DNA of 64,000 nucleotides, taken from positions 496,001-560,000 of the forward strand of contig NZ_PYMI01000002.1 in assembly GCF_003025595.1 (NCBI RefSeq), given 5' to 3'. Below are positions 54,916 through 63,871 of this stretch, one piece after another. Within the stretch, counting starts at the first letter, position 1, and every line of letters starts with the position of its first letter. The stretch comes from Photobacterium ganghwense (GTDB lineage: Bacteria > Pseudomonadota > Gammaproteobacteria > Enterobacterales > Vibrionaceae). The notes under the pieces were generated by a model. That model was not told where the DNA came from and did not search any database. It was given only the letters and a program-made list of their open reading frames with translations. The position numbers were made by a program, and so were the translations under genes.

Positions 54916-55046
54916 GGTACGATATTCATTCGGACAGCACATCAGCTCATCTGGTCAGGCATAGATATCATGCAGTCGTCGTAAACCCTATGCGACATAA
55001 GATACCCTGACGAGTCATATGGCGTTAACCATCCTATCTTTATCAG

Positions 55047-55071
55047 AAAGCCAGCCTCTGCTGGCTTTTTT
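55047..55071. terminator. Terminator between the small gene and fhuF
   Basis: AAAGCCAGC/GCTGGCTTT, a 9-bp stem with a 4-nt loop and six T on the plus strand. Its end is 2 bp from the fhuF stop codon, so it may serve both directions. Confidence 0.85.
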
Positions 55072-55072
55072 G

Positions 55073-55963
55073 TTACTTCGCGATTTTTTTCCCTGCTTGT
55101 GGCGTCTTTCCTCGGTAGTGGAGCGGGCAGTCTCCACATTTTGTCGTCGCCGGGAGCTGGTGGCGAAGGCAGCATGCTATACGGGGTGTTGGTTCCTGGC
55201 TTTCCAATTTTATGGTTCGCCATAGTGGGTGCGGGATCGTGCCCAGGTTTGGTGAATTAAAAAGTTGTTGCCGGCAAAAATGTTGTTCATCGTCGGAAAG
55301 TGACAGCTGGCCTAAATACCAGTGAATGATGTAACCAGCATGACTCCAGTGCAGTTTCGCCGCCACAGGAGAAAGGGACGCTAGCCTATCAACCATTGGT
55401 GCAAGCAAGTCGGTTAATAAAGACTCTATCTGTTTGATCGGAGATTTCAGTTTTTGACAAAGTGAGCCTTGCGAGAAGGTTGTAGTAAGGTTCAGTGGCG
55501 CATGCATGTAAACGGGTTGACTGATTTCGATGAAGAAACGTTCTGGCCGCCCGCTGTCATGTGGACGCAGCCAAACCAACTCTGGCGACCAATTCGCCTT
55601 TAAATGGGATGCGAAAGACCAGTACATCAATGGGGGAACAAGTAACCCAAAAAACCACTGGCTCCACATGGAATGCAGTGCTTTCGTGTCTACACCATGA
55701 ACAGTCCCGCGTCGCTCCCGAAGCTTTTCATTGTTATCACTTTGAGCTGCATAGTCTCTTGCAAACTCGTCAATCAGTGAAAAATAAGTGTCTTGCTGCA
55801 AGAGTTGCTCAATATTCAACACATTTTCGCCATGCCCGGAAGGTTGAGCGGGAATCGCTGTTAAATGTTGCGCATAAAAAGGGGCATGTTCAGCCAGCTC
55901 GGCATTTAAACGATCACACAGCGCCGCTTGAGTGGCTGGTTGGATGAGGTTGATGGCGTTCAT
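55073..55963 (-). CDS. fhuF: FhuF-like siderophore-iron reductase
   Basis: A 296-residue cytosolic protein whose C-terminus carries the FhuF [2Fe-2S] Cys pattern: ACCLRHQLPATTKCGDCPLH (CC-x10-C-x2-C). The central FGLLVPPLMYW matches the FhuF/IucA-C-like fold. FhuF reduces ferric hydroxamate siderophores to release Fe(II). A Fur box lies 83 bp upstream of the start, so iron-starvation induction is expected. No siderophore transport genes adjoin it. Confidence 0.88.
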   Translation of the reverse strand: MNAINLIQPATQAALCDRLNAELAEHAPFYAQHLTAIPAQPSGHGENVLNIEQLLQQDTYFSLIDEFARDYAAQSDNNEKLRERRGTVHGVDTKALHSMWSQWFFGLLVPPLMYWSFASHLKANWSPELVWLRPHDSGRPERFFIEISQPVYMHAPLNLTTTFSQGSLCQKLKSPIKQIESLLTDLLAPMVDRLASLSPVAAKLHWSHAGYIIHWYLGQLSLSDDEQHFCRQQLFNSPNLGTIPHPLWRTIKLESQEPTPRIACCLRHQLPATTKCGDCPLHYRGKTPQAGKKIAK

Positions 55964-56045
55964 TGATTAAGGTCTCACTCATACGCAATTGAACGGCAGA
56001 GCCGGTACCAAAGCAGGGAGACAATATCACGGCGAGCAATAAATG

Positions 56046-56064
56046 GAAATCATTATCATTGCTG
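56046..56064 (-). promoter_or_regulatory. Fur box upstream of fhuF
   Basis: Read on the minus strand, CAGCAATGATAATGATTTC matches the 19-bp Fur consensus GATAATGATAATCATTATC around its ATGATAATGAT core. Its position before fhuF is the expected one. Confidence 0.7.
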
Positions 56065-56309
56065 TTTGCGTGACTTGAGAAGGCGAGATCTCTGAATAAC
56101 GTACCTAGCGTCAGGGACTTAAATCTACCTAGAGATTGTCAGACGGATAAAAAATAGGTGTGTAGAACTGTATTTTTGAGCGTTTTTAATACAGGTGAAT
56201 AATAATTTTGTGATTTTGTTCACAACCTTGCCGCGAATACTTTTATTCATCCAATGATGTGACATTATGAAGCGGTCTTACCGATGCAGAGCGCTTCGCT
56301 CAATCATTT

Positions 56310-56384
<75 letters not shown>

Positions 56385-56430
56385 AGTTTTTTCTCTAAGT
56401 AAACTTCACATATCTACTTGAAATTAATGC

Positions 56431-56510
56431 GCTTAATGGCGCTTAATGGCGTGTTTTGGCGTGTTTTGGCGTGTTTTGGCGTGTTTTGGCGTGTTTTGGC
56501 GTGTCTAGCG
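56431..56510. repeat. Decanucleotide tandem repeat next to tRNA-Gly
   Basis: Two GCTTAATGGC units (56431-56450) are followed by five perfect GTGTTTTGGC units (56451-56500) and a degenerate GTGTCTAGCG. It starts 46 bp after the tRNA 3' end. The 549-bp stretch 56385-56933 has no other feature I can support. A minus-strand open frame across the array reads as repeated K-T-R-Q-N-T-P and is not called a gene. Confidence 0.93.
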
Positions 56511-56933
56511 TTATGCTGGTAATGGCTGCAAATTTGCGCTGTGGCCAACTTGTGACCAGAATGGTGTCCACTGTGTGTTGTTTCCATGTGGAAAATGATG
56601 GGCTCAGTAAACACCATTAGCCATTCACTCGACTAGTTATCAGCTAAATATGAGTAAAACTAACCATTCCCTTCTTGCTGAAACGCGAACCGTTCATCAA
56701 CAGAAGCATTAAGGGAGTCTCACGAAGTATTGATTTTTTCTAATGTCAGTGTGAACCAACCTTAAGGTCATGGATTCTTGAGGGATTTTGTGTGAACGAT
56801 TGTTAATTTTTAAATCATTTTGAATGAAAGCCAATAGTGGCGTTTTTGAATATCATTAAAAAATGAGAGAGCTTCCAGATAGCCCGACGGTTTAGCCGCG
56901 CGCAGGGTGCGTCGCGGCCAATATCAAATGACA

Positions 56934-57950
56934 TCAGGCAAATTGCGATACTTTTTTGGGTACCAGCCACACTTCATCAGCCGGTTGAATCAAGTTGATG
57001 ATTGGGTCATGGCTGGCCAGTTCCACCTCCACCAATTGTTGTGGGGCATGACTGTATGTTTCTAAACGTATGATGTTACCTAACGGAAGCTTACGAACGA
57101 CGTTGACCGGCATCCCATGTTCTTGAGGCTCGGTATGTACGTTAAAGTCGTGTGGCCGGCAGTACAGCTTATTCAAGGCGTTTTCGTTTCTGGTGAAGGT
57201 GTATCCCCGGTCAGCGGCATAAATACGGTTTGATGAACCTACAAACTGGTACACAAATTCTGTTTTTGGTGCATGATAAATTTCTTCCGGTGTACCAATT
57301 TGCTCTATTTGTCCTTTGTTCATCACCACAATGTGATCAGCGACCTCCAGTGCTTCTTCCTGATCGTGGGTAACGAACAGGCTGGTAATGTGCAGCTCAT
57401 CATGCAGTTGGCGCAACCACCTGCGTAATTCCTTACGCACTTTGGCATCCAGAGCACCAAAAGGCTCATCCAGCAGCAATACTTGCGGCTCAATCGCCAG
57501 TGCCCTTGCCAATGCCACGCGCTGACGCTGACCACCAGATAGCTGTGCAGGATAGCGATCGGCTAACCATTCCAGCTGCACAAGTTCGAGCAGTCGGTTG
57601 ACTTTTTGCCTGATGGTTGTTTCATCTGGGCGGGTCGCTTTGGGTTTGGCGCGCAGACCGAAGGCAACATTTTCAAAAATGGTCATATGTCGGAACAGCG
57701 CATAATGTTGAAACACAAACCCAACCTGGCGCTGTCGAATGTCCAACCCTGAAACGTCACGCTTATGGATAGTAATGGTGCCAGCATCGGGACGTTGCAG
57801 ACCGGCGATTACTCTTAATAAACTGGTTTTGCCACAACCGGAAGGGCCAAGCAATGCCACCAGCCCGCCGCTGGGAAACTCGATGCTGACGTTGTTCAAT
57901 GCGGTGAATTGACCAAAATGTTTGTACAGTCCTGAAACTTGAATGCTCAT
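56934..57950 (-). CDS. cysA: Sulfate/thiosulfate ABC transporter, ATP-binding protein
   Basis: A 338-residue ATPase that powers sulfate import. Walker A is GPSGCGKTS, signature [15 protein letters not shown], Walker [14 protein letters not shown]-loop VTHDQEEA. The C-terminal regulatory TOBE-like region ([15 protein letters not shown]) is as in CysA. It is the last gene of the sbp-cysT-cysW-cysA set, 3 bp after cysW. Confidence 0.95.
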   Translation of the reverse strand: MSIQVSGLYKHFGQFTALNNVSIEFPSGGLVALLGPSGCGKTSLLRVIAGLQRPDAGTITIHKRDVSGLDIRQRQVGFVFQHYALFRHMTIFENVAFGLRAKPKATRPDETTIRQKVNRLLELVQLEWLADRYPAQLSGGQRQRVALARALAIEPQVLLLDEPFGALDAKVRKELRRWLRQLHDELHITSLFVTHDQEEALEVADHIVVMNKGQIEQIGTPEEIYHAPKTEFVYQFVGSSNRIYAADRGYTFTRNENALNKLYCRPHDFNVHTEPQEHGMPVNVVRKLPLGNIIRLETYSHAPQQLVEVELASHDPIINLIQPADEVWLVPKKVSQFA

Positions 57951-57953
57951 AAA

Positions 57954-58829
57954 TTACTTCTCCCGGTGCTGGTTTCTTTGCAAAATTTCTTTGATGACAA
58001 GGGTGACGATCGCTAATAACGCGAGTAAGGAGGCACAGGCAAATGCCGCGGTGAACTGATATTCGTTGTAGACCACTTCAACATGCAGCGGCAGCGTGTT
58101 TGTTAAGCCGCGAATATGGCCGGAAACGACAGAAACCGCACCGAAATCCCCCATCGCACGTGCGTTACACAAAATGACGCCGTAAAGCAGGGCCCATTTG
58201 ATGTTGGGTAACGTAATACTGTAGAAAATCCGCCAGCCAGAAGCGCCTAATACTCTGGCGGCCTCTTCCTCATCGGTCCCTTGTGATTGCATTAATGGGA
58301 TCAGTTCACGGGCAATAAACGGGAAAGTGACGAAAACCGTTGCCAGGACAATACCAGGAACAGAAAACACAATCTGAATCCCCGCACTTGCCAGTGCATC
58401 GCCAAACCAGCCTTCACTGCCGAACAGCAGAATAAAAATCAGGCCGGCAATGACGGGGCTGACGGAAAATGGCAGATCAATCAATGTCATCAGCAGACGT
58501 TTACCTACAAATTCAAACTTGGTTACCGACCAAGCAGCAGCTAAACCAAATATCAGGTTTAAAGGCACAGCAATGGCAGCAACGAGCAGAGTCAGTTTGA
58601 TGGCTGACAGCGCATCCGGTTCTGTGATTGAGGACAGATAGACATGCCATCCGGAACGGAACGCTTCATACATCACCATCAAAAGGGGCAGAATGAGGGT
58701 GGCGGTCACAAACACCAACGCGATGGTCGTTAAAGTTGTTCTTACCCAGTTCTGTTCGGTTATTGCTGACGGGTGCACCTTCATCGTCGGTCTTGGAGAA
58801 ATAAGAGATTGAGTCGTGTTCTGTGTCAT
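57954..58829 (-). CDS. cysW: Sulfate ABC transporter permease CysW
   Basis: A 291-residue inner-membrane permease with six predicted helices. It has [22 protein letters not shown] and the ATPase-contacting EAA loop ([19 protein letters not shown]). A 40-residue polar N-terminus ([19 protein letters not shown]) precedes the first helix. It overlaps cysT by 4 bp. Confidence 0.94.
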   Translation of the reverse strand: MTQNTTQSLISPRPTMKVHPSAITEQNWVRTTLTTIALVFVTATLILPLLMVMYEAFRSGWHVYLSSITEPDALSAIKLTLLVAAIAVPLNLIFGLAAAWSVTKFEFVGKRLLMTLIDLPFSVSPVIAGLIFILLFGSEGWFGDALASAGIQIVFSVPGIVLATVFVTFPFIARELIPLMQSQGTDEEEAARVLGASGWRIFYSITLPNIKWALLYGVILCNARAMGDFGAVSVVSGHIRGLTNTLPLHVEVVYNEYQFTAAFACASLLALLAIVTLVIKEILQRNQHREK

Positions 58830-59674
58830 GCCATGACTCCCTGATGTTTTTTATCTCGTCGTTCCAGCCAGCTTTGCAGACTGTTGATGACAAACAGCAT
58901 CACCAGCGAAAAACTCAACATGGCACAGGCAATAGCTGTTGCGCCGGGGTAATCGAACTGTTCCAGTTTGGTGACGATAAGCAATGGGGTAATCTCGGAG
59001 ACGAAGGGGAGATTACCGGCGATAAAAATGACCGAGCCATATTCACCCACTCCGCGGGCGAAGGCTAAGGCAAAGCCAGTCAGCAGCGAGGGAAATAAAT
59101 GAGGAAGAATAACGTGGCGAACGGTATACCAACGATTAGCGCCTAATGCGGCCGCGGCTTCTTCCAGCTCCTGCTCAAAATCTTCCAAAATTGGCTGCAC
59201 GGTTCTAACCACAAAGGGAAAACCGATGAAGATCAATGCCAGCGTGATCCCCAAAGGTGTGTAGGCAACTTTAATCCCCGCTTGGAGTAAAGGCGCACCG
59301 ATTGGCCCATTGGGGCCATAAATCGCGACCAATGCAATGCCCGCGACAGCGGTCGGCAGGGCAAAAGGCAGATCAATCAGCGCATCAACAATGCGTTTCC
59401 CGCGGAAGGAGTAGCGGACTAATACCCATGCGACTAATGAGCCGAATAACAGGTTGATCAACGCAGCCACAAAAGCCGTGCCGAACGTCAGCTGATATGA
59501 AGCAACGACCTGCGGATGAGAGACCACGTCCCAGAATTGTGACCAGCTGAGTGTCATGGTTTTGCTGACCAGAGCGGCCATCGGGAGTAAAACAATCAGC
59601 CCCAGATAAAACAGGGTGTACCCCAGGCTCAGAGAAAGCCCGGGAATCACCGAATATTGCTTGAAACCGTTCAT
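58826..59674 (-). CDS. cysT: Sulfate ABC transporter permease CysT (CysU)
   Basis: A 282-residue inner-membrane permease with six helices: [23 protein letters not shown] near the start, [20 protein letters not shown] and the EAA loop ([19 protein letters not shown]). It forms the sulfate channel together with CysW. Its start codon abuts the sbp stop. Confidence 0.94.
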   Translation of the reverse strand: MNGFKQYSVIPGLSLSLGYTLFYLGLIVLLPMAALVSKTMTLSWSQFWDVVSHPQVVASYQLTFGTAFVAALINLLFGSLVAWVLVRYSFRGKRIVDALIDLPFALPTAVAGIALVAIYGPNGPIGAPLLQAGIKVAYTPLGITLALIFIGFPFVVRTVQPILEDFEQELEEAAAALGANRWYTVRHVILPHLFPSLLTGFALAFARGVGEYGSVIFIAGNLPFVSEITPLLIVTKLEQFDYPGATAIACAMLSFSLVMLFVINSLQSWLERRDKKHQGVMA

Positions 59675-60691
59675 TTATTTCTGCCCTGGCTGATAAATTT
59701 CATCAAATATCCCACCATCACTGAAATGTGTTTTCTGTGCGTTTTGCCAACCTCCAAATTCGTCATCAATAGTGATGAGATGCACGTCAGGGAAACGGGT
59801 TAAATCGTGCTTATCAGCATATTGAGGGTTAACCGGACGGTAGAAATGTGCCGCTGCGAGCTTTTGTGCTTGCGGGCTGTACAGATATTCAAGGTAAGCT
59901 TGCGCTTCCTTAGCTACCCCATGTTGCTCGGCATTGCTATCGACAACGGTAACAGGAGGTTGGGCAAGAATACTGATTGACGGCACCACAATCTCAAAGT
60001 CACTGGCACCTTGCAGTTTTTCGGTCGTCAGCAGAGCTTCGTTTTCCCAGGTAAGCAGCACATCCCCAATACCGTTACGAACGAATGTATTGGTCGCCCC
60101 CCGTGCACCGGAGTCGAGAACTGGCGCTTGTCGGTATAGGTCACCGACAAATTGGCGGATTTTGGTTTCATCCCCTGCATACTGTTTTGCAGCGTATGCC
60201 CACGCTGCCAGGTAGTTCCATCGCGCGCCACCCGATGTTTTAGGGTTGGGAGTAACTACGGCGACGCCGGGTTTGATCAAATCATCCCAGTCCCGAATGT
60301 TTTTGGGATTGCCTTTACGGACCAGAAAAACAATCGTTGATGTGTAAGGCGCGCTGGCATGAGGTAGTTTGGCCTGCCAGTTTCGCGAGAAGGAATCTGT
60401 TCGCTCCTGAACGGCATTAATGTCGTAGGCCAGCGCAAGCGTCAGGATGTCGGCTTTCAGGCCGTCAATCACCGCACGAGCCTGTTTCCCTGAGCCACCG
60501 TGAGACTGGCGTATCTGCACATCTATCCCGGTTTTGGCTTTGTAATCCTGGCTGAAGCTCTGGTTAAATTCTCGATAAAATTCCCGGGTTGGGTCGTAAG
60601 ACACATTCAACAGTGTTTTTGTTTCAGCCCAAAGTTGTCCGCTAAATCCGGTTAACGCAGCAAGTAAAGCAATTCCCACTACTTTTTTCAT
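59675..60691 (-). CDS. sbp: Periplasmic sulfate-binding protein
   Basis: A 338-residue exported protein with a signal peptide ([20 protein letters not shown], cleavage near WA|ET). The mature part has [54 protein letters not shown] and [11 protein letters not shown], which line the sulfate pocket in Sbp/CysP. It is closer to E. coli Sbp. GAAGGAAGTGTT precedes the ATG; a 19-residue in-frame extension is rejected. It is the first gene of the sulfate operon, with a palindrome and a sigma-54-like promoter in its leader. Confidence 0.95.
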   Translation of the reverse strand: MKKVVGIALLAALTGFSGQLWAETKTLLNVSYDPTREFYREFNQSFSQDYKAKTGIDVQIRQSHGGSGKQARAVIDGLKADILTLALAYDINAVQERTDSFSRNWQAKLPHASAPYTSTIVFLVRKGNPKNIRDWDDLIKPGVAVVTPNPKTSGGARWNYLAAWAYAAKQYAGDETKIRQFVGDLYRQAPVLDSGARGATNTFVRNGIGDVLLTWENEALLTTEKLQGASDFEIVVPSISILAQPPVTVVDSNAEQHGVAKEAQAYLEYLYSPQAQKLAAAHFYRPVNPQYADKHDLTRFPDVHLITIDDEFGGWQNAQKTHFSDGGIFDEIYQPGQK

Positions 60692-60714
60692 AACACTTCC
60701 TTCTTTTCTAATGA

Positions 60715-60741
60715 TGTGGTGTCGACAATGTCGACACCACA
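60715..60741. promoter_or_regulatory. 27-bp near-perfect palindrome in the sbp leader
   Basis: Arms TGTGGTGTCGACA (60715-60727) and TGTCGACACCACA (60729-60741) are exact reverse complements about a single central A. It lies 24 bp upstream of the sbp start codon and just downstream of a sigma-54-like element. As DNA it looks like a dimeric repressor site; as RNA it would make a very stable hairpin before the ribosome site. Confidence 0.75.
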
Positions 60742-60749
60742 CATACAAG

Positions 60750-60764
60750 ACAAGAAATATGCCA
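60750..60764 (-). promoter_or_regulatory. Candidate sigma-54 promoter of the sulfate operon
   Basis: Minus-strand TGGCATATTTCTTGT matches TGGCAC-N5-TTGC with the -24 GG and -12 TTG present but T for C at the last core base. A sigma-54 activator gene lies 1 kb away. The role is inferred. Confidence 0.35.
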
Positions 60765-60887
60765 AAATTTAAGTTGTTGAAATAAAATGGAAAGTTGAGT
60801 GTTATTCTATAAATGCCAAATTTTTATAACTAAAAAACAGTGAGATATCGTAGTTTTTCACTGAGAAAGGAGTGCAGTCGCGTGACT

Positions 60888-61463
60888 CTACTTAATTGCT
60901 GCTGTCTCTGTAGTAGTAATGAGGTTATCGAGCAGGCTTTTGATTTTGGGATATGGACCGTGCCCGGATTCAATATTGATATGTCCCACGTAACCAGCGT
61001 TATGGAATCGCACTCCCCACCGAACAGCGAGTTCATGGGCATCCGGATAAGCTAGCCAGGGATCGTTTTGGGAAGCCATGATTAGCCCTGTCACCCCAAG
61101 CGGAGAGCCTGGTAGACTTTCTGAAATTGAAGGTGATGTTGGGTAGTGAGTGATATGTCCCTGTTCCGTGAAACGGTGAGGTGACGCTGGGGCAACAAGC
61201 AAAGCGGCATTCACCTGTCGCTTATGTTTTGCAATGGCATGCGCAGCAGCAAGACAGCCAAAACTATGGGCCACGAGAGTGACAGGTTCGTTTTGTTGAA
61301 CCAGAAAGCGCTCAATTTCTTCAGACCAGGTTGAGAGTATGGGTTGATTGACGTTCACTGATTTCAATCTGTCACTATTCGGATAGTGCCCTTCAAGCCA
61401 TGTTTGCCAGTGGCCTGCAGGGCTTCCTTTATATCCCGGGACGATAAGAATTTTACCTTTCAT
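60888..61463 (-). CDS. RBBP9/YdeN-family alpha/beta serine hydrolase
   Basis: A 191-residue alpha/beta hydrolase (DUF1234/RBBP9-like). The oxyanion region is ILIVPGYKGSPAGHWQTWLE, the nucleophile elbow VAHSFGCLAA carries the Ser (about residue 67), Asp lies in ASQNDPWLAY and His in VGHINIESGHGPYP. Substrate unknown. It lies between the sulfate operon and the divergently transcribed sigma-54 activator gene, on the minus strand. Confidence 0.88.
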   Translation of the reverse strand: MKGKILIVPGYKGSPAGHWQTWLEGHYPNSDRLKSVNVNQPILSTWSEEIERFLVQQNEPVTLVAHSFGCLAAAHAIAKHKRQVNAALLVAPASPHRFTEQGHITHYPTSPSISESLPGSPLGVTGLIMASQNDPWLAYPDAHELAVRWGVRFHNAGYVGHINIESGHGPYPKIKSLLDNLITTTETAAIK

Positions 61464-61499
61464 AAGCCGTATCCTGATAATGAGTTGAGCCTGTTAGCT

Positions 61500-61515
61500 A
61501 TCAGAATGTGTGCCA
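61500..61515 (-). promoter_or_regulatory. Weak sigma-54-like element upstream of the hydrolase gene
   Basis: Minus-strand TGGCACACATTCTGAT has a perfect TGGCAC -24 box but only a partial -12 box. It lies 37 bp upstream of the hydrolase start. The inverted repeat TTTCAA-AGTA-TTGAAA at 61541-61556, 26 bp further upstream, could be an activator site. Both are inference. Confidence 0.3.
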
Positions 61516-61691
61516 CTGATTGAGTATCGCCAAGGTGTGTTTTCAAAGTATTGAAATACAATTAAAATTTTACAACTCAAAAGCGTTCATATAACCATTT
61601 ATTCAATAAAGTAATAAAAAATCATTTATAAATAACATTTATCCCTTTTAATCTAACTGAAAATCCATGAGTTTTTTTATAAAGGGAAATC

Positions 61692-62669
61692 ATGATTGTC
61701 GGCCATGACAAGGGACTAAAACGTGCAATCCGTGAGGTCGATTTAGTTGCACAAACGGACTCTACGGCATTAATACTGGGTGAGACCGGGTCAGGTAAAG
61801 AGCTTATCGCCCGTTATATCCACCAACACTCTGCAAGGGTTCACAGCAGTTTTATTCGTGTTAACTGCGGTGCGATTCCGGCCGAATTAATTGATTCTGA
61901 GTTATTCGGGCATGAAAAAGGCAGTTTTACGGGGGCGGCATCTCAAAAGAAAGGCTGGTTTGAAAGAGCCACTGGCGGGACACTTTTTTTAGATGAAATC
62001 GGTGAGCTGAGCTTAGCAGCGCAAGTTCGTTTACTCAGGGTACTTCAGGAAGGCACGCTGACCCGTGTGGGTGGCGAGAGGGAGATTGACGTTGATGTCA
62101 GGATTGTGGCTGCAACGCATCGAAACTTAGAAGAGTCGGTTAAAGAGGGGCAATTTCGTGAAGATCTCTGGTTTCGAATCAATGTATTTCCTATTCGGTT
62201 GCCATCGTTGCGGGAAAGAGAAGAAGATATCGCCGATTTAACCGAACACTTTGCCCGAAAAGCCTCAGAAAAGCTCGGTTTACCGTTAGCGTTACCCACG
62301 GCGCAGCAAATCAATTACCTGAAAAAATACAATTGGCCCGGTAATGTCCGTGAGCTTCAGGTTATTGTCGAGAGAGCTGCAATACTTGGGCAGGGGAATT
62401 TTCTGGCGATTGAAGAATCGTTGGTGCTTCCTCTGCCTTCACTGGACCGTGGCACTTGCGCTGTATCTCAGGTTTACAGCCGAACTCAAGTTTCAACGGA
62501 ATTTCTGACATTAAATGAAGCATTAAAACTGCATATAACGAAAGCGTTGGTTCATTGTCGTGGGCGTGTTGAGGGGCCATTTGGTGCCGCACAATTATTG
62601 GCTATTAACCCAAATACACTGCGTTCAAAAATTAAGGCGTTAGGCATTAATAAGGCAACGATACGGTAG
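61692..62669 (+). CDS. Sigma-54-dependent transcriptional activator lacking a sensor domain
   Basis: A 325-residue activator with a complete AAA+ domain from the first residues: Walker A LGETGSGKELIA, sigma-54 contact loop GSFTGA (variant of GAFTGA), Walker B GGTLFLDEIGEL and the Arg finger region FREDLWFRINVFPIRL. A C-terminal Fis-type helix-turn-helix follows (LNEALKLHITKALVHCRG, AAQLLAINPNTLRSKI). No N-terminal GAF or receiver domain is present, as in PspF or SfnR. AAAGGGAAATC precedes the ATG. Adjacency to sulfate uptake genes fits an SfnR-like role in sulfur-source control, by inference. Confidence 0.9.
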   Translation: MIVGHDKGLKRAIREVDLVAQTDSTALILGETGSGKELIARYIHQHSARVHSSFIRVNCGAIPAELIDSELFGHEKGSFTGAASQKKGWFERATGGTLFLDEIGELSLAAQVRLLRVLQEGTLTRVGGEREIDVDVRIVAATHRNLEESVKEGQFREDLWFRINVFPIRLPSLREREEDIADLTEHFARKASEKLGLPLALPTAQQINYLKKYNWPGNVRELQVIVERAAILGQGNFLAIEESLVLPLPSLDRGTCAVSQVYSRTQVSTEFLTLNEALKLHITKALVHCRGRVEGPFGAAQLLAINPNTLRSKIKALGINKATIR

Positions 62670-62772
62670 TAAATCTATTCATAAACTCCGGTGTTGATGT
62701 GATTGATTAAATTCAGGGTATCTATCAACGGGATAAAAATACTTGGGTTTTAAATAAACGGCATACCATTAA

Positions 62773-62836
62773 ACAGATAAACAGATAAACAGATAAACAG
62801 ATAAACAGATAAACAGATAAACAGATAAACAGATAA
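62773..62836. repeat. Octanucleotide tandem repeat (ACAGATAA)8
   Basis: Eight perfect copies, in the 265-bp gap between the sigma-54 activator and the RNA methyltransferase gene (both genes end here: convergent). It therefore affects 3' regions rather than promoters. Confidence 0.97.
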
Positions 62837-62934
62837 ATAGCTCTGTGATCCCTTGGGTGCTTATCGGTGTTAAACAGAAGGGGGCGGAAATGGTTGCCCC
62901 CTAATAGCGATGTCGCGACTACATCGCTGTATTT

Positions 62935-63453
62935 TTAGGCGTCGTTTCTGACTTTTAACCTGTTCTTGTTGTCTCGGTTGGCGATAACTTGCTGGTGGTC
63001 ATCAACCATACCCGCTGTTTTAGCTAAGCGGTCATACAATAAAACATTGACGGTCGCGGCGAGGTTCATGCAGCCGTTGGTCGGTACGTACACAACATGC
63101 GTCGCTTTATCGACAACCTCTTGCGGCAAAGAGCCGTCTTCGGGGCCAAACAGATAGATGGCTTTTTCCGGGTGGGTAAACGAAGGCAGTGCAGTGGCAC
63201 CGACAACCAGTTCTACACACACGATCTCTACGTCCTCATTAAGTCCGGCAGTGAGATCATCCATCTCAACTAACTCAATGCGTTCATGCGTTTTTTGTGT
63301 ATCGGTTTGGAATTTTGCTGCGCGGTTGTAGCGCGTGCCGTTATAGCGAACTTGTGTGGCGTCATAACAGCCTGCGGCTCGCATCACGGCTCCAACGTTG
63401 GTTGGGCTTTTCGGGTTGTACAGTCCAATAATGACCGTTGACTGTGTTGTCAT
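62935..63453 (-). CDS. TrmH/SpoU-family RNA 2'-O-methyltransferase
   Basis: A 172-residue SPOUT methyltransferase. Motif 1 is LYNPKSPTNVGAVMRAAGC, motif 2 IYLFGPEDGSLPQEVV and motif 3 VPTNGCMNLAATVNVLLYDR, forming the knotted SAM site. It methylates a ribose in tRNA or rRNA; the target is not evident. Length matches small TrmL/TrmJ-like members. No ribosome site is clear. Confidence 0.88.
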   Translation of the reverse strand: MTTQSTVIIGLYNPKSPTNVGAVMRAAGCYDATQVRYNGTRYNRAAKFQTDTQKTHERIELVEMDDLTAGLNEDVEIVCVELVVGATALPSFTHPEKAIYLFGPEDGSLPQEVVDKATHVVYVPTNGCMNLAATVNVLLYDRLAKTAGMVDDHQQVIANRDNKNRLKVRNDA

Positions 63454-63542
63454 TGCTGTTGTGCTACTTATGGTTTTCTTTGGTTAGAGTCATAAACTCG
63501 CGAGTGACGGTATTATCGCTCTTTTTAACACAAAGACAAAAA

Positions 63543-63579
63543 AGCCTTTAACTAGGAAGCTTCCAGTTAAAGGCTCTTA
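63543..63579 (-). terminator. Hairpin terminator upstream of the methyltransferase gene, minus strand
   Basis: AGCCTTTAACT/AGTTAAAGGCT, an 11-bp stem whose loop contains the palindrome GGAAGCTTCC; read on the minus strand it ends in six T. It probably ends the transcript of the dehydrogenase gene at the right edge. Confidence 0.7.
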
Positions 63580-63686
63580 AAAGGCGCGGATTAAGCCTGA
63601 AGGGTTCGGCTTTGCTGACTAAGCTGCAATCAATAAGCGTCAATAAAGCGCTAGGTTACACACTAAAAAATTGGTCTACATGTTTC

Positions 63687-63850
63687 ACCAACATACTGGT
63701 GCACAGAATCGCTCAACAAAACCCTCATAGCGAACAACGAGTCAAACGTTGGCACAGCCTTTCTAAAAGTATGAGCCTCTTCTGAGTGAGGCTCAGTTAG
63801 TACGTCATAACTAAACGCACTTCCCCCAGCGCCAACGCTGGGAGAAGTGT
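63687..63850. other. Structured intergenic element with three hairpins
   Basis: Three stems occur in 165 bp of the gap 63454-63871: CACCA/TGGTG at about 63692-63707, GAGCCTC/GAGGCTC at 63773-63794, and the 14-bp CACTTCCCCCAGCG/CGCTGGGAGAAGTG (one mismatch) at 63818-63849. It directly follows the stop codon of the dehydrogenase gene. It may be a repeated extragenic element (MITE- or ERIC-like) or a structured 3' RNA; a minus-strand 65-codon frame runs through it. Confidence 0.45.
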
Positions 63851-63871
63851 GAATAGCCAAGTATACAAACG

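Noticed and set aside
54942..55223. Minus-strand 93-codon frame
   Set aside because: It overlaps the 3' part of fhuF and a terminator in another frame; fhuF has clear family motifs.
56414..56617. Minus-strand frame reading K-T-R-Q-N-T-P repeats near tRNA-Gly
   Set aside because: It is produced by the 10-bp array; start and ends are in non-coding-like sequence.
63663..63860. Minus-strand 65-codon frame in the gap before the dehydrogenase stop
   Set aside because: Possible miscalled repeat element; it spans three hairpins and has no ribosome site, so it is not called a gene.
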